In this document: positions 1 to 4,287 of the stretch, one piece after another
Numbering within the stretch: position 1 is the first letter of the stretch
Layout: each line of letters opens with the position of its first letter
Assembly (NCBI GenBank): GCA_018609185.1
Contig: JAHCSD010000030.1
Span: 1 to 7,444 of the forward strand
Direction of reading: 5' to 3'
From: Patescibacteria group bacterium
GTDB lineage: Bacteria; Patescibacteriota; Minisyncoccia; JAHCSD01
DNA: 7,444 nucleotides
Made by a program: the position numbers and the translations under genes
The notes under the pieces: model-generated
Seen by the model: the letters and a program-made list of their open reading frames with translations, nothing else
Told to the model about the DNA's origin: nothing
Database searches by the model: none

Positions 1-215
1 GACGAGTCGTCATGGCTAACAGCGGGCCAAATACAAACGGAAGCCAATTCTTTATTATTACCACCGAAGCCACCCCTTGGCTCGACGGGAAGCATACGGT
101 GTTTGGGGAGGTGGTGAGCGGGATGGACGTGGTTGATAAGATTGAAGCTGTGGAGACGGATGAGAGGGATCATCCAATCGAAGACGTGGTGGTTGAGAAA
201 GTATATATTAAATAA
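1..215 (+). CDS. Cyclophilin-type peptidyl-prolyl cis-trans isomerase, C-terminal part (5' end outside window)
   Basis: This is the last ~70 residues of a cyclophilin, an enzyme that interconverts cis and trans peptide bonds before proline and helps proteins fold. The frame is open to the left edge (R-V-V before the first visible Met), and that Met lies inside the conserved [15 protein letters not shown] block, so the ATG at position 12 is not the true start. The MAN, Q and FF positions of this block line the proline-binding pocket in well-studied cyclophilins. The following [14 protein letters not shown] block carries the pocket Trp, Leu and His. The end ([13 protein letters not shown]...VVVEKVYIK) matches the usual final helix and strand, so the C-terminus is complete at TAA 213-215. 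Whether the missing N-terminus bears a signal or lipoprotein peptide cannot be seen, so cytoplasmic or exported location is open. Confidence 0.96.
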   Translation, partial: RVVMANSGPNTNGSQFFIITTEATPWLDGKHTVFGEVVSGMDVVDKIEAVETDERDHPIEDVVVEKVYIK

Positions 216-257
216 CGACTTTGCCCAAGAGCGAAGCGATTGGATACAAAGACGTTA

Positions 258-298
258 CCCCGTTAGATGAGCGAGCTTGCGAGCTCTATCTAACGGGG
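258..298 (+). terminator. Long hairpin downstream of the cyclophilin gene, possible terminator
   Basis: CCCCGTTAGAT (258-268) pairs perfectly with ATCTAACGGGG (288-298). Inside, GAGC (269-272) can pair with GCTC (283-286), leaving T287 bulged; alternatively GAGCT (273-277) pairs with AGCTC (282-286). The stem starts 42 bases after the cyclophilin stop. It is followed by TGCTCAATTTTG rather than an immediate T-run, so it is an imperfect intrinsic terminator. The centre is built from repeated GCGAGC words, which I recall as common in intergenic DNA of CPR genomes, so it could be a repeat element instead. Confidence 0.5.
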
Positions 299-310
299 TG
301 CTCAATTTTG

Positions 311-360
311 TAACCCATTCGACAAGCTCAGGGTTATCCTGAGCGGAGTCGAAGGATAAC
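311..360 (+). repeat. REP-like palindromic repeat (TTCGACAAGCTCAGG family)
   Basis: TTCGAC (318-323) pairs with GTCGAA (348-353), and GCTCAGG (326-332) pairs with CCTGAGC (338-344). A small AA/GGA internal loop separates the two stems and GTTAT (333-337) forms the terminal loop. From memory, this word pair (TTCGACAAGCTCAGG...CCTGAGC..AGTCGAA) recurs in intergenic DNA of many unrelated bacteria, including CPR, as a REP-type element thought to be moved by IS200-like (RAYT) transposases. No transposase is in this window. Two further stems overlap the main one: TAACCC (311-316) with GGGTTA (331-336), and GTTATCC (333-339) with GGATAAC (354-360). Confidence 0.75.
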
Positions 361-361
361 C

Positions 362-379
362 GTTCGTGACCTCACGGAC
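362..379 (+). other. Short hairpin just upstream of the DUF5652-like gene
   Basis: GTTCGTG (362-368) pairs with CACGGAC (373-379) over 7 positions including one G-T wobble, with a 4-base loop ACCT. It ends 9 bases before the ATG at 389. It could limit access to the start region or be the edge of the neighbouring repeat. Function is unknown. Confidence 0.35.
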
Positions 380-388
380 AAAATTGGC

Positions 389-622
389 ATGTTAGATCCA
401 AATTTTTTCACAACTCCCAAAGGCATTTTTCTTCTTTTGTTATATATGTTCTGGATTCTTCCCTGGAAAGGTTTTGCCTTGTGGAAGGCCGCAAAAAATA
501 AAAACGTAAAATGGTTTATAGTGCTTCTTGTGGTCAATACACTTGCGCTTCTTGAGATTATTTATATTTTCTATTTCAGTAAGAAGAAACCTTCATTTAG
601 ATTCCCATGGAACAAGAATTAG
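389..622 (+). CDS. Small two-helix membrane protein, DUF5652-like
   Basis: This 77-residue peptide has two strongly hydrophobic segments, about residues 12-31 and 42-63. The short polar loop between them carries a WKGFALWKAAKNK motif (residues 26-38). The layout (hydrophobic helix, PWKG.ALWKAA, WF..LL..NT...LEI.YIF, then a lysine-rich tail) matches my recollection of DUF5652, a family of unknown function frequent in CPR bacteria and some archaea. The role is unknown; location is almost certainly the inner membrane. I see no clear SD before the ATG at 389; the nearest purines are GGA 11 bases upstream. The gene follows a hairpin-rich spacer and overlaps the next gene by 16 bases (607-622), so the two are probably co-transcribed. 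The tail after the second helix (KKKPSFRFPWNKN) is basic, which favours a cytoplasmic C-terminus. Confidence 0.85.
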   Translation: MLDPNFFTTPKGIFLLLLYMFWILPWKGFALWKAAKNKNVKWFIVLLVVNTLALLEIIYIFYFSKKKPSFRFPWNKN

Positions 623-1275
623 TCAAAGTGACTCCCTCCCAAATAGGAATGTTGCTGGAGTGCCCTCGTTGTCTCTGGCTTTATTTTAATAAAGGAATAA
701 GGCAACCCATGGGTCCCTTCCCATCGCTTCCGGGGGGGATGGATCTTTTATTTAAGAATTATTTTGACAGTTTTCGTGCCAAAGGAACATTGCCACCCGA
801 ACTTGAAGGAAAAGTAGAAGCAAAGCTCTTTACCGATATGGAAAAGCTGGATGTATGGCGAAACAATTTTAAGGGGATTGCCGCGACATTCCCCGAATAC
901 AACATTTTTCTTAAAGGTGCGATTGATGAACTTCTTGTGGCCGATTCTGGGAATGTTATTGTTCTGGATTTTAAGACCCGTGGATTCCCCACGAAAGAAG
1001 ATAGTCATACGTACTACGTTAATCAACTAACCCTGTATACGCTCCTTTTTGAGAAAAATGGTTATTCGGTCGCGCCCTACGCCTACCTTCTGTTTTTCTG
1101 GCCGGGAGAATTTGCCGAGGGGAAATCTTCTTTTAATTCGGATTTAGTAAAAGTAGAGGTAAATACCAATGAAGGCAAGAAAATTTTACAAACAGTAAGT
1201 GATATAATAGAGGGTTCCATTCCTGCAGCAAATCCAAGCTGTGTGTTTTGCAGGTATCGAAACGCTCATGACTAA
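607..1275 (+). CDS. Stand-alone PD-(D/E)XK (RecB/Cas4-like) nuclease with four cysteines
   Basis: This 222-residue protein has the core of RecB-family nucleases: acidic residue D107 in LKGAIDELL, the D-x-K pair D121/K123 in VIVLDFKTR, and the QxxxY motif Q140/Y144. Such enzymes cleave DNA with divalent metal. Cysteines frame the domain: C19-x2-C22 (LECPRC) near the N-terminus and C212-x2-C215 near the C-terminus, probably holding an Fe-S cluster or zinc. The usual metal-binding His of motif I is not visible; its place seems taken by GGMDLLFKNYFDSF (43-56). There is no helicase domain, so it resembles Cas4 or a detached AddB tail, but no CRISPR genes are nearby. The 607 start keeps TPSQIGMLLECP, which aligns with SVTALNNYLECP of the helicase-nuclease at 4288. 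No SD is visible; translation may be coupled to the overlapping upstream gene. The DNA substrate is unknown. Confidence 0.88.
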   Translation: MEQELVKVTPSQIGMLLECPRCLWLYFNKGIRQPMGPFPSLPGGMDLLFKNYFDSFRAKGTLPPELEGKVEAKLFTDMEKLDVWRNNFKGIAATFPEYNIFLKGAIDELLVADSGNVIVLDFKTRGFPTKEDSHTYYVNQLTLYTLLFEKNGYSVAPYAYLLFFWPGEFAEGKSSFNSDLVKVEVNTNEGKKILQTVSDIIEGSIPAANPSCVFCRYRNAHD

Positions 1276-1948
1276 ACCCCTCGCTATTTTCGATATTGAC
1301 GGAACCATTTTCCGAAGTTCGCTTTTGGTCGAACTTAACTGGAAGTTGATTACCCGGGGAGTTTTCCCCGGGCGCATGAAGAAAGATCTTGATCGATATT
1401 ATTTTTCCTGGATTAACCGAAAGGGTTCGTACGAGGATTATATTCATAAGGTAGTTGAGCTCTATGACAGGTATCTTGACGGGGTTTCCCAAAAAGAGGT
1501 TCGGCGCTTGGCACGGGACGTGGTCCGCGAGCACAAAGATCGAGTCTATGTATATACGCGCGAACTTATAAAGAAAATTCGCAAAACCCACACCCTAGTT
1601 GCAATATCAGGGTCTCCGATCGAGATTGTAAAAGAATTTAACCGGCACTGGCGGTTTCAATACATATTTGGAACCGAGAGGGAAGCAAAGAAGGGCGTCT
1701 ATACCGGAAAGAGCATCCGTGTTGCTTCAGACGATAAAAGTTCCATCCTCTTAGATTTTGCGAGGAAACATAATTTTAACTTTTCGCGGTCCATCGGAGT
1801 GGGGGATACCGAGTCTGACATGGGGATATTTGAAGTTGTCTCGCGTCCCATTTGTTTCAATCCCAATAAAAACCTATACCGTATTGCAAAACGTAAAGGA
1901 TGGAAGATCGTGGTTGAACGCAAGGATGTAATTTATGAACTCGAATAA
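1268..1948 (+). CDS. HAD superfamily subfamily IB phosphatase (SerB-like fold)
   Basis: All four HAD motifs are present in 226 residues. Motif I is DIDGT with nucleophile D9 and acid/base D11. Motif II is S114 in VAISGS. Motif III is the lysine K157 in SDDKSS. Motif IV is GDTESD with Mg2+ ligands D180 and D184. The alpha-helical cap between motifs I and II (about residues 18-95) marks subfamily IB, which includes phosphoserine phosphatase and related small-molecule phosphatases. The substrate cannot be read from sequence; a phosphoserine, phospholipid-headgroup or glycerol-phosphate type substrate is possible. No transmembrane helix is evident, so it is probably cytoplasmic. I chose ATG 1268 because it places the DIDGT motif at the normal distance from the N-terminus and gives an 8-base overlap (ATGACTAA) with the nuclease stop. 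A GTG at 1241 would add nine residues. It overlaps the metzincin gene by 14 bases. Confidence 0.93.
   Translation: MTKPLAIFDIDGTIFRSSLLVELNWKLITRGVFPGRMKKDLDRYYFSWINRKGSYEDYIHKVVELYDRYLDGVSQKEVRRLARDVVREHKDRVYVYTRELIKKIRKTHTLVAISGSPIEIVKEFNRHWRFQYIFGTEREAKKGVYTGKSIRVASDDKSSILLDFARKHNFNFSRSIGVGDTESDMGIFEVVSRPICFNPNKNLYRIAKRKGWKIVVERKDVIYELE
1353..1372 (+). other. Strong GC hairpin inside the HAD phosphatase gene
   Basis: CCCGGGGA (1353-1360) and TCCCCGGG (1365-1372) form a perfect 8-bp stem with a GTTT loop, 85 bases into the coding region. It encodes T-R-G-V-F-P-G in the cap domain. No T-run follows, so it is not a standard terminator. It could slow ribosomes or partly attenuate the overlapping operon, or it may be chance. 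Confidence 0.4.
1922..1926 (+). promoter_or_regulatory. Ribosome binding site for the metzincin gene
   Basis: AAGGA lies 8 bases before ATG 1935, inside the last codons of the HAD gene. It supports 1935 as the metzincin start and independent or coupled initiation within the operon. Most other starts in this window have no such motif. Confidence 0.6.
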
Positions 1949-2636
1949 AAAAAATTTTGAGGAAAATTTTTCCGAGGGTCTTGAGGAGGAACGATCAAGG
2001 CCTTTTTGGTTGACGTTACTTCTTGGGGGGATTGCGGTATTTGTCCTTATAAGCTTTGTTTGGTGGTCGGGATTTTACCAGGCGTTTTTCTACAGAAAAA
2101 CGCCGCCTATTCAGGAGAAGAAACTTGAAAGCATTACTAGCCAAGTTGAACTTGTGGTGCCGCTCAATGTGATGGTACTTCAAAATAACGGCGACTTGGG
2201 GAGTAAAAGAGATGAAGCTAACGTACGACTACTTATTGAAAACGCATCGAACACGTGGGCTCAGGCAGATATTTCGTTGCGCGTAACCTCGATTCATTTC
2301 GTGGGAATGGAAGACGAAACTATTAACGCACTTCTGCAGGATCATTCACGTATTCCTGGTATCATTTCCGAGTACGATCCAGAAACTTTTAACGTAATTT
2401 TAGTCCGTAAACTCGGGGGCATTAACGGGATTGCGCTAGGCGCGATTAATACGTTGATGGTTGCGGATCTCACAACCGTCTATGATTTCCGTGCAACCGC
2501 ACACGAAGTAGGGCACCTGCTAGGGCTTTCCCATACCGATGAATCCCGAAACCGGCTTATGTATCGAGGCGCGAATGGGACAGAACTAACCGAAGAAGAG
2601 ATTCGTACGGCACGTGACTGGGCGAGTAGACTCTAG
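1935..2636 (+). CDS. Membrane-anchored metzincin-type zinc metalloprotease
   Basis: This 233-residue protein has one hydrophobic segment at about residues 24-46 and a catalytic domain at about 70-233. The zinc site is the full metzincin signature HEVGHLLGLSH (190-200), with three His ligands and catalytic Glu191, followed by a Met-turn (RLMYRG, M209). This places it with matrixin-like or related M10/M12-type peptidases. Residues 75-185 contain the expected strand/helix half. There is no obvious propeptide cysteine switch. The N-terminal 23 residues are acidic, and basic residues sit on both sides of the helix (R20, R22; R54, K55), so orientation is not settled by charge; an extracytoplasmic protease domain is the usual case. 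It overlaps the HAD gene by 14 bases and is the last gene of the overlapping set, ending in TAG 2634-2636. Substrate is unknown. Confidence 0.88.
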   Translation: MNSNKKNFEENFSEGLEEERSRPFWLTLLLGGIAVFVLISFVWWSGFYQAFFYRKTPPIQEKKLESITSQVELVVPLNVMVLQNNGDLGSKRDEANVRLLIENASNTWAQADISLRVTSIHFVGMEDETINALLQDHSRIPGIISEYDPETFNVILVRKLGGINGIALGAINTLMVADLTTVYDFRATAHEVGHLLGLSHTDESRNRLMYRGANGTELTEEEIRTARDWASRL

Positions 2637-2665
2637 TTGCCCCGATCAAAAATTTATGCTAGTCT
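2637..2665 (+). promoter_or_regulatory. Candidate promoter for the M16 peptidase gene
   Basis: TTGCCC (2637-2642, four matches to TTGACA) begins directly after the metzincin stop. After a 17-base spacer comes TAGTCT (2660-2665), preceded by an extended -10 TGC (2657-2659). It lies 44 bases before the GTG start, leaving a leader of about 40 bases. No terminator separates metzincin from M16, so read-through from the upstream operon is also likely. Confidence 0.45.
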
Positions 2666-2696
2666 GTTACATTAGGATGGCTCTTTAATAATTGCG

Positions 2697-2703
2697 AAAG
2701 GAG
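2697..2703 (+). promoter_or_regulatory. Strong Shine-Dalgarno for the M16 peptidase gene
   Basis: AAAGGAG ends 6 bases before GTG 2710. It is the best ribosome binding site in the window and decides the GTG start, which would otherwise be doubtful because no ATG is near. Confidence 0.8.
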
Positions 2704-2709
2704 TTTTGA

Positions 2710-3972
2710 GTGTCACACAAGAAATCCCTCCAAGAAAGCGTAAGGAACGACGGGCTTCGCATAATCACCAAACGCGTCTCAGGTACAAAGAAAGTCTACC
2801 TGGCGGTTACCGCACTTGTGGGTTCCGCGTATGATCCTTTTAACCAGCATGGTCTTTTCCACCTTTTTGAGCATATGGCTTTTAAGGGAACGGCTACAAA
2901 ATCCGCACGCGACATCAAAAAAATACTAGAGCAGTATGCTCTCATAAACAATGCTTCCACCAACAGGCTTGAGACTACGTATTGGGCACTGGGGGTTTCA
3001 ACCAGATTGTCTGAAATTTCGAATCTATTGTTCGATATGTATCTTAATCCTTCGTTTCTACCCGATGAACTTGAAAAAGAAAAGGAAGTCGTGGGGAATG
3101 AGATTGCGAGAAATTTTGACAACGATTCATGGTTTGCAACAAATACTCTTATGGGCGCGTTATGGAAAGATAATCCGCTCGGTCATTTTTATACGACTGG
3201 TATTCCCGAGGAGCTTGCAACTGTTACATCGGACACTCTTTCAGGGGCGCATTCGCGTTGGTATATTCCTTCCAACACCGTTGTAGTTGCTACGGGCAAA
3301 TTAGATCATGAAGAGCTAAAGCAGTTGGCATTTAAGGCCTTTCCGCTTAACTCTCAGATCGTCTCGCACACTACGTGGAGCGATGAATATAATGAGAAGC
3401 TCGAGGAACACGAGATTATAATCGAGCGTCCCTCGCGAAATAAAGCCATTGTGCTTTGGGGTTTGAAAATCCCCCGGCTTTCTGAAAAAGAAGAAGCACA
3501 CATTGAATTTTATATTCGGATGCTTGCAGTTGGTATGGGCTCACTATTTTGGAGAGAAGTAAGAGAAAATCGCGGGCTTGTCTATACGATTAGTGGTGCC
3601 CACGGAGGCCACCCCAAGCTTGGGAAATACTTGATGTTTGCGGCAGAAACTCTTCCTGAGCGAGTAGGGGAAGTCAAGGAACTCATCCATGAATTGGTAA
3701 CAACCCATTCACTTCAAGATGCTGCGCAATTCAATCGCGTGAAAATGCGCCTCACGGACCTTCAATCCGTTTCACCGGAATCGCTTGACGGTTGGTATAA
3801 TCTTATAGACGCGGGAATGGTAAAAGAAGGATGGGATCGCGAAACATTCGAGAAGAATATTCGAAACGAACGAAAACAAATAAAAGCTACTCGTTTGGAA
3901 GATGTAATAGCGCTTCGGGAAAAACTGATAGTTCCCGAACAGATGGTGTCAGTGGTTCTTAAACCCGAATAA
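2710..3972 (+). CDS. M16 family (pitrilysin/processing-peptidase-like) zinc peptidase
   Basis: This 420-residue protein carries the inverted zinc motif HLFEH (residues 51-55; H51 and H55 bind zinc, E54 is catalytic) in the classic context HLFEHMAFKGT. The third ligand E131 lies about 75 residues on, in EKEVVGNEI, preceded by the conserved E124. The C-terminal M16 half carries the substrate-binding R/Y motif WREVRENRGLVY (R282, Y292). All catalytic residues are intact, so this is an active-type subunit rather than an inactive partner. The length fits a single two-domain protein that works as a homodimer or with an inactive homologue; no second M16 gene is adjacent. No signal peptide is seen, so it is probably cytoplasmic and may degrade peptides or process precursor peptides. 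GTG start with a strong SD. A terminator follows 3 bases after the stop. Confidence 0.96.
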   Translation: MSHKKSLQESVRNDGLRIITKRVSGTKKVYLAVTALVGSAYDPFNQHGLFHLFEHMAFKGTATKSARDIKKILEQYALINNASTNRLETTYWALGVSTRLSEISNLLFDMYLNPSFLPDELEKEKEVVGNEIARNFDNDSWFATNTLMGALWKDNPLGHFYTTGIPEELATVTSDTLSGAHSRWYIPSNTVVVATGKLDHEELKQLAFKAFPLNSQIVSHTTWSDEYNEKLEEHEIIIERPSRNKAIVLWGLKIPRLSEKEEAHIEFYIRMLAVGMGSLFWREVRENRGLVYTISGAHGGHPKLGKYLMFAAETLPERVGEVKELIHELVTTHSLQDAAQFNRVKMRLTDLQSVSPESLDGWYNLIDAGMVKEGWDRETFEKNIRNERKQIKATRLEDVIALREKLIVPEQMVSVVLKPE

Positions 3973-3975
3973 TCA

Positions 3976-4001
3976 AAAAGCCGATCACGTGATCGGCTTT
4001 T
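3976..4001. terminator. Bidirectional intrinsic terminator between convergent genes
   Basis: This is a perfect 26-base palindrome. GCCGATCAC (3980-3988) pairs with GTGATCGGC (3989-3997), flanked by an A-run (3975-3979) and a T-run (3998-4001). On either strand it reads as a GC stem followed by T residues. It lies 3 bases after the M16 stop and 15 bases beyond the stop of the minus-strand gene, so one element serves both. Confidence 0.9.
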
Positions 4002-4016
4002 ATGTTTTGCTTGAGA

Positions 4017-4217
4017 CTACTGATCTTGACGATGGTTCCCGATTAGTCCTTCAAGCTCTTTAACATGATCTTCTTTGTCTTCTTCCATTTTTCCCCAGAA
4101 CGTCTTACAGTCAGCACAATCTCCCGCATCATTTAAGTAATGATTCTTTATCCTCCATAAGCTTTTACTTTCCTGCACTAGTTGAAGGATTAAATTATAG
4201 ACATGGTTTTCTGTCAT
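4017..4217 (-). CDS. Small hypothetical protein with a CxxC motif
   Basis: This 66-residue, charged, probably all-helical protein has no signal peptide or membrane segment. It contains C34-x2-C37 (AGDCADCKTFW) between two amphipathic stretches (about residues 4-28 and 41-60). The CxxC could bind a metal or be redox active; with only two cysteines it would need a dimer or His/Asp ligands to make a full zinc site. I do not recognise a named family. The K/E/H-rich second helix (EEDKEDHVKELEGLI) loosely recalls four-helix ferritin-like proteins, but no diagnostic ExxH motif is present. It converges with the M16 gene and shares its terminator, which argues that it is a real transcription unit. ATG 4217 has no SD; an AT-rich TATTAA (4232-4227 on the minus strand) lies close enough that the mRNA might be leaderless. 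Confidence 0.72.
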   Translation of the reverse strand: MTENHVYNLILQLVQESKSLWRIKNHYLNDAGDCADCKTFWGKMEEDKEDHVKELEGLIGNHRQDQ

Positions 4218-4245
4218 GTTTTTTATTTAATAGTTTAATCGGCGT

Positions 4246-4275
4246 TCGACTTAGCCACCATTTTCATGATACCAT
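4246..4275 (+). promoter_or_regulatory. Candidate promoter for the helicase-nuclease gene
   Basis: TCGACT (4246-4251, four matches to TTGACA), an 18-base spacer and TACCAT (4270-4275, four matches to TATAAT) with an extended -10 TGA (4267-4269). Transcription would begin near 4282, giving a leader of only a few bases, consistent with no SD before ATG 4288. It lies in the 70-base divergent spacer 4218-4287 shared with the small minus-strand gene. Confidence 0.4.
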
Positions 4276-4287
4276 ATTTAAAGTACT

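Noticed and set aside
12..215. ATG at 12 as the start of a complete 67-residue protein
   Set aside because: It lies inside the conserved MANxGPxTNxSQFF block of cyclophilins and the frame is open to the window edge, so the gene is simply cut by the window.
1241..1267. GTG 1241 as the HAD phosphatase start
   Set aside because: It would add nine residues before the normal N-terminus and lengthen the overlap to 35 bases; ATG 1268 fits the family better.
607..1275. Cas4 of a CRISPR adaptation module
   Set aside because: No Cas1, Cas2 or repeat array is in the window, and its cysteine spacing differs from Cas4.
1133..1591. 152-residue minus-strand open frame across the nuclease/HAD junction
   Set aside because: It lies opposite two clearly conserved genes and shows no recognisable domain; treated as a shadow frame.
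1947..1954. A8 tract at the HAD stop as a programmed slippage site
   Set aside because: It lies at the stop codon and the first codons of the metzincin; both genes read normally without slippage and no stimulatory structure is visible.
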